A stretch of DNA of 48,079 bases from Elusimicrobia bacterium UBA6262 (GTDB lineage Bacteria > CAYTYR01 > UBA6262). The first letter of the stretch is position 1; each line of letters starts with the position of its first letter. Positions 8,823-17,150 of the stretch are shown here, piece by piece. The notes beneath the pieces were generated by a model. That model was not told where the DNA came from. It searched no databases and saw nothing but the letters and a program-made list of their open reading frames with translations. A program made the translations under genes and the position numbers. Where the stretch lies: positions 2,414 through 50,492 of the forward strand of contig DJVG01000010.1 in NCBI GenBank assembly GCA_002441095.1, given 5' to 3'.

Positions 8823-9758
8823 TCACTGCTCCTTTTGCGTCTTTTCCTTCAGCTTTTTATCGAACTCATGGGCGGTGGAATAACCGGTTTGCTTCAGTCG
8901 CCAGTTCATTGCCGCTACTTCCACTATCGCCGCAATATTACGGCCAGGCCGTATCGGGATGAGCAGTTTAGGCACTTCCACACCCAGTATTTCATACGTA
9001 ACTTCATCCAATCCCAGCCGGTCATATTCCCGCTTAGAATCCCATTCTTCCATTTGAATAACCAGGTCTATTTCAGTATCATCGCGGATAGCGCCTGCGC
9101 CGAACAAATTCCTTATATCAATGATCCCTAGTCCGCGTATTTCCATATGATACTTTATAAATTCCATGCCTTTACCAACCAGTAAGGTGGAGGATTTCTT
9201 TCTTATATCCACTACATCATCGGCTACCAGGCGGTGCCCCCGTTTGACCAATTCCAGGGCACATTCACTTTTACCGATCCCACTCTCGCCCAGTATCAGT
9301 GAGCCGACGCCATAGACATCGATCAGGACACCGTGCACACTGGTGGAAGGGGCAAATTTCTCCTCCAAGTAGGCAGTCACTTCGTTGATAAAAGTAATGG
9401 TATTTAAAGGTGTGCGTAGAATGGTGACCGCTCGCTCATTTGCCAGCTTGATCAATTCCTGAGGCGGTTCCAGGCTACGGGTGATCACGAAGCAAACCAG
9501 GTCATAAGAAAATAACCGCTCCAATATTTCCTGGCGGCGCTTCTGGTCTAATTCAGCCAGGTATGATAATTCAGTCATACCCAATACCTGGATCCGTTCA
9601 AAAGCGAAATACTCAAAGTATCCGGATAAAGCCAACCCAGGCCGGTTAACGTCAAAAACCGTAATTTTCTTTTCCAATCCTGCTTCTCCAGCCAGTAGTT
9701 CCAGCAGCATTTTTGACTGTTTCTCTTTTAAAAATTCCTTTACCATTACTCCAGACAT
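8823..9758 (-). CDS. hprK: HPr kinase/phosphorylase
   Basis: Bifunctional sensor that phosphorylates or dephosphorylates the regulatory serine of HPr. Length 311, as usual. Walker A is GESGIGKS at about residues 157-164, His142 precedes it in STSVHGVL, VADDVVDI holds the catalytic acids, and EIRGLGIIDIRNLFGAGA is the HprK signature. The start has GAGG 5-6 nt upstream; a second Met at residue 5 is possible. In alphaproteobacteria and some other diderms hprK regulates the PTS or cell-wall signalling rather than classical catabolite repression. The target serine is present in the HPr of this cluster. Confidence 0.97.
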   Translation of the reverse strand: MSGVMVKEFLKEKQSKMLLELLAGEAGLEKKITVFDVNRPGLALSGYFEYFAFERIQVLGMTELSYLAELDQKRRQEILERLFSYDLVCFVITRSLEPPQELIKLANERAVTILRTPLNTITFINEVTAYLEEKFAPSTSVHGVLIDVYGVGSLILGESGIGKSECALELVKRGHRLVADDVVDIRKKSSTLLVGKGMEFIKYHMEIRGLGIIDIRNLFGAGAIRDDTEIDLVIQMEEWDSKREYDRLGLDEVTYEILGVEVPKLLIPIRPGRNIAAIVEVAAMNWRLKQTGYSTAHEFDKKLKEKTQKEQ

Positions 9759-9770
9759 GGGTACCTCATA

Positions 9771-9847
9771 TAGCGTGTAGCGGGTAGCGTATAGCGGATA
9801 GAAATACCAGCATCTTCTAAACGCTTAACGCTCTACGCTATACGCCG
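9771..9847. repeat. Inverted word array, 7-nt period (TAGCGNN)
   Basis: Four tandem 7-mers starting at 9771 (TAGCGTG, TAGCGGG and two relatives) are followed by an unrelated AT-rich spacer. Three to four reverse-complement 7-mers of the ACGCTNN type follow, up to 9847, just before the ptsN stop codon. The two arms can fold into an imperfect hairpin. It fills the ptsN-hprK gap apart from the hprK ribosome binding site. Confidence 0.8.
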
Positions 9848-9850
9848 TTT

Positions 9851-10312
9851 CTAGTATTCGTCTTCTTCCTTGATGATCTTGGTCACTTCAGCAACATCTT
9901 TGGCGTCACGCAAAGATTGGCGGAAATGCTTATCCTTCAAGATACGCGAGATCTTGGCCAAGGCCTTAAGATGGATCCCGGTTGACTCTACCGGAGCCAG
10001 CAGTAAAAATACCAGGTAGACAAGTTCCCCGTCCAGGCTTTCAAATTCTATCCCCTGTTTAGATGAACCAAAAGCGATCACTACATTATCCACTTCATTG
10101 GTTTTGCCATGGGGAATGGCTATCCCCTGGCCGATCCCGGTTGATCCCAGTTCTTCCCGGTCCAGCAGGATCTTGACCACTTTTTCCTGACTGCTGATCT
10201 TTTTACTCTTTACCAGGGCCTCTACCATTTCTTCCAGTACATCTTTCTTCTCCGTACCCTGTAGGTTTACGACTATTGCATCTTTGACGATGAAATCCAT
10301 TAATTTCATCAT
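9851..10312 (-). CDS. ptsN: PTS IIA component, nitrogen-type (PtsN, fructose/mannitol IIA fold)
   Basis: Regulatory IIA domain of 153 residues, with no attached transporter domain. The phosphorylated histidine is near residue 68 in GQGIAIPHGKT; LLAPVESTGIHLKALAKISR is typical of the fold. Two adjacent ATG codons (10312 and 10309) follow AGGAGG; the second has the better spacing. Its position after hpf matches the E. coli rpoN operon, where PtsN links phosphate flow from PEP to potassium and nitrogen regulation. The actual target here is unknown, and rpoN is not beside it. Confidence 0.93.
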   Translation of the reverse strand: MMKLMDFIVKDAIVVNLQGTEKKDVLEEMVEALVKSKKISSQEKVVKILLDREELGSTGIGQGIAIPHGKTNEVDNVVIAFGSSKQGIEFESLDGELVYLVFLLLAPVESTGIHLKALAKISRILKDKHFRQSLRDAKDVAEVTKIIKEEDEY

Positions 10313-10344
10313 TTCCTCCTGTTGTCTTCAAATATAGATAATAG

Positions 10345-10902
10345 TTACAGGACCGGCTCCAATAAGCCGAAGGTCCCGTCGCGCCGTTTATAGACAATGT
10401 TTACTTTATTGGTTTCGGTGTTCACGAAAGCCCAGAAATCATTATCCGTCAGTTCCATTCTCTTAATGGCTTCTTTGGCATTTATGGGCGTGGTATCAAA
10501 TTCCTTTTTAATCATATTCTTGGCCAAATCGTTACCGGTCCGCTCTGAACCATTGCGCGAAATTATTTTCGCGGCGGTAGTGAGCAAATTAGCACTGGTA
10601 CGATGGTCATGATGTTTATTGGTCTTGACTTTTTCCTTGAACTTCTTCATCTGCCGGTCCAGGCTGTCTACCATCAGGTCAATAGCCGCATATAGATCCT
10701 GCGACTCCTCCTTGGCATTGATCCTGGTCCCTCCGGCATTAACCGTCGCTTCGGCTATCGAATAATACTTCTCTACGGTCAGGATTACATGCGCAGAGAT
10801 CACATTAGTAAAATATTTTTGTACCTTACTGACTTTCTCTACTGCATACTGTTTCAATTGCGGGGTTAGCTTTGCGTGCCGTACCGTAACGTTCACTTGC
10901 AT
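10345..10902 (-). CDS. hpf: Ribosome hibernation promoting factor, long form
   Basis: Binds 30S subunits and promotes inactive ribosome dimers in starvation. Long form of 185 residues: the N-terminal S30AE domain (about 1-100, starting MQVNVTVRHAKLTPQLKQYA) is joined by a linker to the C-terminal dimerisation domain (about 130-185, NAKEAIKRMELTDNDFWAFVN). Long HPF forms 100S dimers without RMF. GGAG stands 8 nt before the ATG. The neighbours lptB upstream and ptsN downstream reproduce the E. coli order with rpoN missing. Confidence 0.95.
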   Translation of the reverse strand: MQVNVTVRHAKLTPQLKQYAVEKVSKVQKYFTNVISAHVILTVEKYYSIAEATVNAGGTRINAKEESQDLYAAIDLMVDSLDRQMKKFKEKVKTNKHHDHRTSANLLTTAAKIISRNGSERTGNDLAKNMIKKEFDTTPINAKEAIKRMELTDNDFWAFVNTETNKVNIVYKRRDGTFGLLEPVL

Positions 10903-10925
10903 CTACATTACTCCTTTCTGGATTT

Positions 10926-10961
10926 TCGAATTTCGCGAATGATAGCGAATACCTCGAATAA
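10926..10961. repeat. Tandem word array, 9-nt period (CGAAT words)
   Basis: Four 9-nt units each holding CGAAT (for example GCGAATGAT, AGCGAATAC) lie between the lptB stop and the hpf ribosome binding site. The same word family in the same phase appears at 46429-46464. Confidence 0.7.
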
Positions 10962-10964
10962 ATA

Positions 10965-11687
10965 CTATAACGTGAATTCTTCGCCGAGATAGATCTGGCG
11001 GGCTTTTTCATTATTCACCAGCTCTTTGGCTGTACCCTGGAGCAGGATCTTCCCTTCATACATAATATACGCCCGGTCTATGATCTTGAGCGTTTCCCGT
11101 ACATTATGGTCAGTGATCAGGACGCCCAGTCCTTTTTTACGCAGCTTCGAAATGATCTGCTGGATATCAATGACAGCGATCGGGTCAATGCCCAGAAACG
11201 GCTCATCCAACAGGATAAACTTGGGATTAGTCACTAACGCCCGGCTTATCTCCACCCGCCGTTTTTCGCCGCCGCTCAATAAGTAAGTTTTAGCTTTGGC
11301 CAGATCTGTAATATCAAATTCTTCCAGCAAGGACCGCATCTTATCCAGGCGTTCTTTTTTACTCAAGGGCAGCGTTTCTAATATTGCCAGCAGATTTTCT
11401 TCGACAGTCAAATGGCGGAAAATAGATGGTTCCTGTGACAAATACCCGATACCCATGCGGGCCCTCCTGTACATAGGCAGGCTGGTAATATCATATTCAT
11501 CTAATTTGATCTGGCCGCTATTGGGCGAGATCAAGCCCACGGCCATATAGAACGTAGTAGTCTTGCCAGCCCCATTTGGACCCAGCAGTCCCACTATTTC
11601 ACCTTCATTAACATTCACGCTGACCTTATTGACTACCGGTCTTTTGGCATAATATTTGACCAGCTCTTGGGTATATAATTTACTCAT
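10965..11687 (-). CDS. lptB: LPS export ABC transporter ATP-binding protein LptB
   Basis: Cytoplasmic ATPase that powers LPS extraction from the inner membrane with LptFG. 240 residues. Walker A GPNGAGKT at 36-43, signature LSGGEKRR, Walker B FILLDEP, and a switch His in ITDHNVRETL. The GYLSQEPSIFRHLTVEEN segment is typical of LptB over other branched-chain-type ATPases. The ATG overlaps the lptA stop (TAATG). The permease genes lptF/lptG are not in the window. Confidence 0.96.
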   Translation of the reverse strand: MSKLYTQELVKYYAKRPVVNKVSVNVNEGEIVGLLGPNGAGKTTTFYMAVGLISPNSGQIKLDEYDITSLPMYRRARMGIGYLSQEPSIFRHLTVEENLLAILETLPLSKKERLDKMRSLLEEFDITDLAKAKTYLLSGGEKRRVEISRALVTNPKFILLDEPFLGIDPIAVIDIQQIISKLRKKGLGVLITDHNVRETLKIIDRAYIMYEGKILLQGTAKELVNNEKARQIYLGEEFTL

Positions 11688-12379
11688 TATTTACTAGCCT
11701 TTTCGTTTTTAATTGAGGTGATCTTGGCCTGGACATTCTCTTCAATGATCACTCTCTCAGTTTCCGTATATACGGTGATGACTTTACCGGTATATTCGCT
11801 GATGTTATCCTGGTTCTTCTGCCAAACCCAGGGATTCCCGGTCAGCACCAGTTTTTTCTCCTGTGAGAAATAATCAGCTACATCGCTTTTAGATTTTGCT
11901 TCCGGCTGGACAATGTTTACATTGCCCGTGACCCTGGCCCGTTTTTCGTTATTGAATATCTCCACCAGGTCACCGGTGATAGTGGTATCATTTTTGGGAT
12001 TAACCGTATCCTGCCGTACGATTTTCGGTGATTTAGTGACTGTCCCATACCCGGTTTTACGATTAAAGACCATCTTGCCGCCATAGATATCAGTGCTCTC
12101 TTTTCCTTTTTTTTCCTGGTAATGGACATTTCCTTCTGCCTCCAGCCGGTCCTCGGCCAGGTAATGCCAGACTTTATCGGCATATAATACACCTTGTTCC
12201 TGGGATACTTTGACCTGACCGCTGAATAAAGCTACCTTGCCTTTTTCCAGCGTCTCCATTTGCTGACTGGACACATCAATCGGCTTATCCGCTGCTAATA
12301 AACCGGCTGGACTAATTAAAATTATTATCACTATCTTGAATATTCCCAATTTTTTACTCTGTGCCTTTGTGCCTAACAT
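11687..12379 (-). CDS. lptA: LptA/OstA-like periplasmic LPS transport protein
   Basis: 230 residues with an N-terminal signal segment (KLGIFKIVIIILISPAGLLAAD) and an OstA/LptA beta-jellyroll region. The repeating pattern is visible in FSGQVKVSQEQG, LEAEGNVHYQEKKGK, RVTGNVNIVQ and KLVLTGNPWVWQ. It forms the periplasmic bridge between LptC and LptD. The ATG has GGAAG 5 nt upstream. Its first ten residues (LGTKAQSK...) are encoded by an 8-nt-period word array, so the extreme N-terminus is repeat-derived; the signal helix itself is not. Confidence 0.88.
   Translation of the reverse strand: MLGTKAQSKKLGIFKIVIIILISPAGLLAADKPIDVSSQQMETLEKGKVALFSGQVKVSQEQGVLYADKVWHYLAEDRLEAEGNVHYQEKKGKESTDIYGGKMVFNRKTGYGTVTKSPKIVRQDTVNPKNDTTITGDLVEIFNNEKRARVTGNVNIVQPEAKSKSDVADYFSQEKKLVLTGNPWVWQKNQDNISEYTGKVITVYTETERVIIEENVQAKITSIKNEKASK
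12356..12375. repeat. Short 8-nt-period array overlapping the lptA start
   Basis: Two tandem units of the TGTGCCTT type lie inside the first codons of lptA and encode its N-terminal residues before the signal helix. A weak member of the array class; only two units are clear. Confidence 0.45.
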
Positions 12380-12414
12380 AAAACTTCCCGCTTTCTTTTA
12401 ACTTTATGCCTTTT

Positions 12415-12948
12415 TCATTTTTTTGGAATAACCTGCGCTTTTACTTCCCGCTTAATGATCGACCGGGACAGGTCCGGCTCAGCTTCCAAGCCATATCCGG
12501 TAACAATACCGCCAGGCCTGGTTTCCTTGACAAAGGAATCGGTCACGATCTTCTTGCGCTTATTATCCCAGTTCAGCTGGTCAGTTTCCACTTTTACTTT
12601 TTCTGACTCGCTGGTGAATACTACATTGCCGGTGGCAATCATATCCCCGGTTTCAGTATTAATATCTCCTTTTTCTGCGATCAATACTGAGGCGAGTACT
12701 TCTTCCTTGTAAAATTTTAATTTGATCTTTTCCAGCTTGGTTTGTTTCTCTGATTCCTGCAGCAGTGCCCGGGCCGCTTCCAGCTCCCATTGCTTTTTAC
12801 CGGCCTGCGTTTCCACCATTGAAAACTTTTCCAAAAACTGCTCCGCATTACCCAATGGCAAATCATTGCCCACTGTATTGCTTTTGCCCTTGCAGCCCAC
12901 TACTATAAGAAGAGATATCGCTGCCAAACATATTACTTTTCTGCTCAT
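12415..12948 (-). CDS. lptC: LptC-like LPS export protein (lipoprotein form)
   Basis: 177 residues. The N-terminus is a lipoprotein signal with Cys19 in LLIVVGCKGK, so it is probably lipid-anchored rather than held by the single helix of E. coli LptC. The body (KQWELEAARALLQ, INTETGDMIATGNVVF, VKVETDQLNWD) matches LptC/DUF1239. It hands LPS from LptFG to LptA, the next gene downstream. Assignment rests on fold pattern and neighbours. Confidence 0.85.
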   Translation of the reverse strand: MSRKVICLAAISLLIVVGCKGKSNTVGNDLPLGNAEQFLEKFSMVETQAGKKQWELEAARALLQESEKQTKLEKIKLKFYKEEVLASVLIAEKGDINTETGDMIATGNVVFTSESEKVKVETDQLNWDNKRKKIVTDSFVKETRPGGIVTGYGLEAEPDLSRSIIKREVKAQVIPKK

Positions 12949-12962
12949 TTTTTATCGGTTTC

Positions 12963-12986
12963 CTATCCGCTATACGCTATCCGCTA
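12963..12986. repeat. Tandem word array, 7-nt period (CTATNCG)
   Basis: Three tandem 7-mers, CTATCCG/CTATACG, between the kdsC stop and the lptC start. This is the reverse complement of the TAGCGNN word at 9771, so both belong to one family. Only one arm is present. Confidence 0.75.
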
Positions 12987-12989
12987 TTT

Positions 12990-13529
12990 TTACTCTCCTT
13001 CTTCATAATACCTGGCGCATACTTTATCCCAATTGTCCTGGGTCTTGATGATCAATTCGATCACTTCCCGGAATACGCCTTTGCCGCCTTGGGCTTTGGT
13101 TACCAGATCGGCTTCTTTTTTTACTTCCCGGGGAGAATCAGCCGGACATATCGCTAATCCTGCATAACGCAAGAGCGGAATATCTATAAGGTCATCTCCC
13201 AGGAACGCGATTTCATCATCCTGCAGTTTATATTTTTCTTTTAGGTCAGTATAAGCTTGTATTTTTTTAGTCGCTTTCTGGTAAATAGCATCAATATGGC
13301 ATTCTGCGGCGCAGCGGGCCACTTCTTTTGATTCCCGGCCGGTGATCCAGCAAAGTTTCAGGTTATCTGTCCGGTGCGCCAGGGCAAAACCCATACGGTC
13401 CTTCACGTTCCAGATCTTGATCTCATCAGTATTATTAATAAAGATGATTTCGCCGGCAGTCAGCACCCCATCGACATCCATCGCCACCATTTTTATCTTT
13501 TTTATCTTGTCTTCCAGTGATTTCCGCAT
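12990..13529 (-). CDS. kdsC: 3-deoxy-D-manno-octulosonate 8-phosphate phosphatase (KdsC)
   Basis: HAD-superfamily phosphatase that turns Kdo-8-P into Kdo. 179 residues. The catalytic aspartates are Asp18 and Asp20 in MVAMDVDGVLTAGEI; CWITGRESKEV and FLGDDLIDIPLL supply the other HAD motifs. There is no cap domain, as expected for tetrameric KdsC. AGGAG stands upstream of the ATG. It follows kdsD, as in E. coli. Confidence 0.95.
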   Translation of the reverse strand: MRKSLEDKIKKIKMVAMDVDGVLTAGEIIFINNTDEIKIWNVKDRMGFALAHRTDNLKLCWITGRESKEVARCAAECHIDAIYQKATKKIQAYTDLKEKYKLQDDEIAFLGDDLIDIPLLRYAGLAICPADSPREVKKEADLVTKAQGGKGVFREVIELIIKTQDNWDKVCARYYEEGE

Positions 13530-13545
13530 TTAGACTCCTCAAAAA

Positions 13546-13643
13546 GTTTCGAGTTTCCAGTTGCGCGTTACGAGTTAAGGTTAATATTTTTATTATTTAT
13601 TCTGTTTTAAACTCGCAACCCGAAACCTGGAACTTGAAACTGC
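13546..13643. repeat. Inverted word array, 7-nt period (TTNCGAG)
   Basis: The left arm has about four 7-mers such as TTTCGAG and TTACGAG. An AT-rich spacer (about 13581-13608) follows, then a right arm of five 7-mers such as AAACTCG and AAACCTG ends at 13643. The arms are imperfect reverse complements over about 30 nt and could form a long hairpin in the kdsD-kdsC transcript. Confidence 0.82.
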
Positions 13644-13645
13644 TT

Positions 13646-14605
13646 TTAGCCTAAGCCTTTAGCTAACAGGTCTCTTTCGTCAATAATCCCAACCGGCCGG
13701 TTCTTGCCATCCACTACCGGAATATTATCAAAATTCCGTTCCTGCATGATCCTGGCTGCTTCTGTCGCCAGGCGGTCAGCCGTGATCGTAAAAGGTTTCC
13801 TGGTCATTACCGTACTGATCGGTTCAAATAAAATATCTTCGCCTTTTTGTAAATGGCGGCGCAAATCTCCGTCCGTGAAAAAGCCCACTAATTTACCCTG
13901 GGGGTTAACAACATTGACCGCTCCCAGCCTTGAAGCAGTCATTACCAGTAACGCTTCCTTGACCGTCTTATTCCGGCTGACCACTGGATTGTTCTTTCCG
14001 GCACGCATAATATCCCCGACCCGCAGTAGTAATTTCCGTCCCAGCATACCGCCTGGATGTAAAGCGGCAAAATCCTTTTTTTGGAATCCCTTCTTAAGAA
14101 GCAGTGTGATCGCCAAGGCATCACCTAAAGCCATAGTAGCTGTAGTAGAGGCGGTCGGCGCCAAATTATAGGGACAAGCTTCTTTATTGATTTTGGTATT
14201 TAGTACGACGTCGCTGGACTTGGCCATGTTGGAATGAGCCATCCCGGTCATAGAGATCAATGGCAAGCCCATGCCTTTAATGGCTGGCAATAATTTCAGC
14301 AATTCTTCATTTTCACCGCTATATGATATAGCCAGGATAACATCGCCTTTCATGACCATACCCATATCCCCGTGCGCTCCTTCAGTCGGATGCAAATAAA
14401 ATGAAGGTGTGCCGGTTGAGGCCAGGGTAGCGGATATCTTGCGCCCGACCAGCCCGCTTTTGCCGATACCGGTAACTACCACCCGGCCCCGGCAAGCACT
14501 GATGATCTCCACTGCCTGCTCAAAATCATGGTCCAGCTTAGGGATCAAATCTTTGATCGCCTTATATTCTATTTCCAATACTTGTTTGGCCTGTTTCAAG
14601 ATCAT
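13646..14605 (-). CDS. kdsD: Arabinose-5-phosphate isomerase KdsD (KpsF/GutQ family)
   Basis: Converts ribulose-5-P to arabinose-5-P, the first committed step to Kdo. 319 residues: an N-terminal SIS domain (VVVTGIGKSGLVGRKISATL; the HPTEGAHGDMGMV stretch with conserved His) and two C-terminal CBS domains from about residue 200. AAGGTG lies 8 nt before the ATG. Together with kdsC, kdsA and kdsB it gives the full route to CMP-Kdo in this cluster. Confidence 0.95.
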   Translation of the reverse strand: MILKQAKQVLEIEYKAIKDLIPKLDHDFEQAVEIISACRGRVVVTGIGKSGLVGRKISATLASTGTPSFYLHPTEGAHGDMGMVMKGDVILAISYSGENEELLKLLPAIKGMGLPLISMTGMAHSNMAKSSDVVLNTKINKEACPYNLAPTASTTATMALGDALAITLLLKKGFQKKDFAALHPGGMLGRKLLLRVGDIMRAGKNNPVVSRNKTVKEALLVMTASRLGAVNVVNPQGKLVGFFTDGDLRRHLQKGEDILFEPISTVMTRKPFTITADRLATEAARIMQERNFDNIPVVDGKNRPVGIIDERDLLAKGLG

Positions 14606-14641
14606 TTCTATTCACCTTCAGTTAAACACAGTTTTAATTTT

Positions 14642-14705
14642 TGAGTTTTGAGTTTAGGTATTTTTATATTTATTCGACTAACGACGAACCACTAACCACG
14701 AACGG
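14642..14705. repeat. Tandem word array, 7-nt period, overlapping the kdsA stop codon
   Basis: Four 7-mers of the CGACTAA/CGACGAA type occupy 14675-14702, with a smaller array of TTGAGTT words at 14641-14655 on the other side of a T/A-rich spacer. The two arms use different words. The kdsA stop codon (TAG, 14692-14694) lies inside the right array, so the last residues of KdsA are repeat-encoded. Confidence 0.78.
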
Positions 14706-15546
14706 TCTTTCGTCTAACCAATTTATCTATGGCTATAACTTCTTGTAACAGTTTTTTTAATGACTGTAAGGGCAGCATATTCGCGCTGTCAGAAAGGGCT
14801 TTGGCCGGCTGACGATGCACTTCCAGGAACAACCCGTCAATGCCGACGGCAGTCGCAGCGCGGGCCAGGGCTGGGATATACTCGCTTTGCCCGCTGGAAC
14901 GATCGCCTTTCCCGCCCGGCAATTGGACGCTGTGAGTCGCATCAAAGATCACCGGATATCCGGTTTTTTTCATGATCACCAAAGAACGCATATCTGTGAC
15001 CAGGTTGTTATACCCAAAGCTGGTGCCGCGTTCGGTCAGGATAATTTTCCGGTTGCCGGTTGATTCCACTTTTCTGATAATGTTCTCTACATCCCAGGGA
15101 GCCAGGAATTGTCCTTTCTTAATATTGATCACCTGTCCGGTCTGCGCTGCCGCCAGGACCAGGTCAGTCTGCCGGCATAAAAAAGCCGGTATCTGCAGTA
15201 CATCTGCCACCGCGGCGGCATCTTTTATTTCTTCTACCTGGTGAACATCTACCAGGATCGGGATATTATATTTATCCTTAACTTTTTTCAGGATAGCCAA
15301 TCCTTTCCTGAATCCCGGACCGCGATAGGCCTGCAAGGAGGTGCGGTTAGCCTTGTCATAGGACGATTTAAAAATAAATGGCAGATCCAGGGCTATTGTC
15401 ATTTCCTGCAGATAAGCGGCTGAATCAAGGACCTGCTTTTCCGATTCGATCACGCAAGGGCCGGCGATCAATACCAAAGGACATCCCTGTCCTATTTTGA
15501 TCCGGCCGATATTGACTATAGTTTTTCTTCCCGGTTCACGTTTCAA
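14692..15546 (-). CDS. kdsA: 3-deoxy-8-phosphooctulonate synthase (KdsA)
   Basis: Condenses PEP with arabinose-5-P to Kdo-8-P in the cytoplasm. 284 residues, normal length. Motifs: LIAGPCVIESE near the N-terminus, FKSSYDKANRTS, LTERGTSFGYNNLV and FDATHSVQLPGG. The start is TTG at 15546, overlapping the pyrG stop, with AGGAG 7 nt upstream; no in-frame ATG lies before the conserved core. The C-terminal end (KTVRG) and stop codon fall in a word array, suggesting the array replaced the original 3' end. Confidence 0.95.
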   Translation of the reverse strand: MKREPGRKTIVNIGRIKIGQGCPLVLIAGPCVIESEKQVLDSAAYLQEMTIALDLPFIFKSSYDKANRTSLQAYRGPGFRKGLAILKKVKDKYNIPILVDVHQVEEIKDAAAVADVLQIPAFLCRQTDLVLAAAQTGQVINIKKGQFLAPWDVENIIRKVESTGNRKIILTERGTSFGYNNLVTDMRSLVIMKKTGYPVIFDATHSVQLPGGKGDRSSGQSEYIPALARAATAVGIDGLFLEVHRQPAKALSDSANMLPLQSLKKLLQEVIAIDKLVRRKTVRG

Positions 15547-17150
15547 ACCTTTGTCTCCTTATAAGCTGCGGCATGTTTGATAAATTCCCTGAACAACGGA
15601 TGCGGATGGGTCGGACGGGATTTAAATTCAGGATGGTATTGTACCCCGACAAACCACGGATGCCCGGGAATCTCCACTACTTCCACCAGATTGTGCGATT
15701 CGTTTTCCCCGCTGAAGGTCATACCGCAATCTTCCAGTTTCTTTTTATACTGGTTATTGAACTCATAACGATGGCGGTGTCTTTCCTCAATGTCATCCTT
15801 GCAGTAGGCAGCATGGGCTTTGGTCTCTTTCTTCAAGTGACATGGGTAGGCGCCCAATCTCATGGTCCCGCCCATTTTCACTCTGATCACTTTGCGCTGT
15901 TCTTCCAGCAAGCTGATCACCGGTTGTTTGGTCTTGGGATTAAATTCGGTTGAGTTTGCGTCCGGCATATTGCAGGCGTTACGGGCAAACTCAATGACCG
16001 CAGTCTGCATACCCAGGCAGATGCCGAAAAACGGCATTTTATGTTCCCGGGCGTATTGGATAGCTTTTACTTTGCCTTCTATGCCTCTGCCGCCAAAACC
16101 GCCCGGCACGAGCAATCCGTCCACATCATGCAAAAATTTACCGATATCTGTCTCCGCCTTTTCCACATCTACTGATTTTATTTTTACCTGCACATTATTA
16201 GCCAGGCCGCCGTGATTCAAAGATTCCCGGATGCTCTTGTAAGCGTCCTTCAAGGTAGTATATTTGCCGGCCAGGGCAATAGTGATCACTTTCTGGGGTG
16301 TTTTCTCGGCTTTGACCATAGCTTTCCATTCAGTCAGGTCAGGCTTCTTGGTTTTAATTTTTAGCAGATCCACGATAATATCATCCAGTCCTTGCTTCTC
16401 GAACATGAGCGGCACTTCATAGATACAGGAGACATCTTTGCACTGGATCACGGCTTTTTCATCAACATTGCAAAACAGGGAGATCTTGGACAGGCAATCT
16501 TTCGGGATAGTTTTTTCCGTACGGCAAATGATCACATCCGGCGTAATACCGATCTCCCGCAGTTTACCGACGCTATGCTGGGTTGGCTTGGTTTTCAGTT
16601 CTTCACTGGCATGGATGAACGGCACCAGGGTGACATGGACATATAATACGTTATTCCTCCCGATATCCTTGCGGAACTGGCGGATAGCTTCCAAAAACGG
16701 CAGGCTTTCAATATCACCGACCGTGCCGCCGATCTCTACGATGACCACATCATTTTTATCTTTTACTTTTTTGATATGCTCTTTGATCTCATTGGTAATA
16801 TGGGGAATGACCTGCACGGTAGCGCCCAGGTAATCGCCGCGGCGTTCCTTGGTGATCACGCTATTATAGATCTTGCCGGTAGTTACATTATGATTTTGGG
16901 TCAGGTGAACATCTAAGAAACGTTCATAATGGCCCAGGTCCAGGTCAGTTTCAGCCCCATCGTCAGTAACATACACTTCACCATGCTGGTAAGGGTTCAT
17001 GGTACCCGGATCGACATTGATATACGGGTCGAATTTCTGCAGGGTGACTTTTAAACCGCGCATTTTCAGGAGACAGCCGATACTTGATGCGGTAATTCCC
17101 TTGCCCAGCGATGAAACTACGCCGCCGGTCACAAAAATGTACTTGGTCAT
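15543..17150 (-). CDS. pyrG: CTP synthase
   Basis: Makes CTP from UTP, ATP and glutamine. About 535 residues. The amidoligase domain begins MTKYIFVTGGVVSSLGKGI; the C-terminal glutaminase has the nucleophile Cys in FFGICLGMQ and the His/Glu pair in QYHPEFKSRP. The ATG at 17150 has GGAGG 5 nt upstream and overlaps the kdsB stop; a start at 17174 is rejected. Placement between kdsB and kdsA is a common diderm arrangement and fits, since KdsB uses CTP. Confidence 0.97.
   Translation of the reverse strand: MTKYIFVTGGVVSSLGKGITASSIGCLLKMRGLKVTLQKFDPYINVDPGTMNPYQHGEVYVTDDGAETDLDLGHYERFLDVHLTQNHNVTTGKIYNSVITKERRGDYLGATVQVIPHITNEIKEHIKKVKDKNDVVIVEIGGTVGDIESLPFLEAIRQFRKDIGRNNVLYVHVTLVPFIHASEELKTKPTQHSVGKLREIGITPDVIICRTEKTIPKDCLSKISLFCNVDEKAVIQCKDVSCIYEVPLMFEKQGLDDIIVDLLKIKTKKPDLTEWKAMVKAEKTPQKVITIALAGKYTTLKDAYKSIRESLNHGGLANNVQVKIKSVDVEKAETDIGKFLHDVDGLLVPGGFGGRGIEGKVKAIQYAREHKMPFFGICLGMQTAVIEFARNACNMPDANSTEFNPKTKQPVISLLEEQRKVIRVKMGGTMRLGAYPCHLKKETKAHAAYCKDDIEERHRHRYEFNNQYKKKLEDCGMTFSGENESHNLVEVVEIPGHPWFVGVQYHPEFKSRPTHPHPLFREFIKHAAAYKETKV

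Noticed and set aside
10903..10964. A hidden or degraded rpoN between lptB and hpf
   Set aside because: The gap is only 62 nt and holds a word array plus a ribosome binding site.
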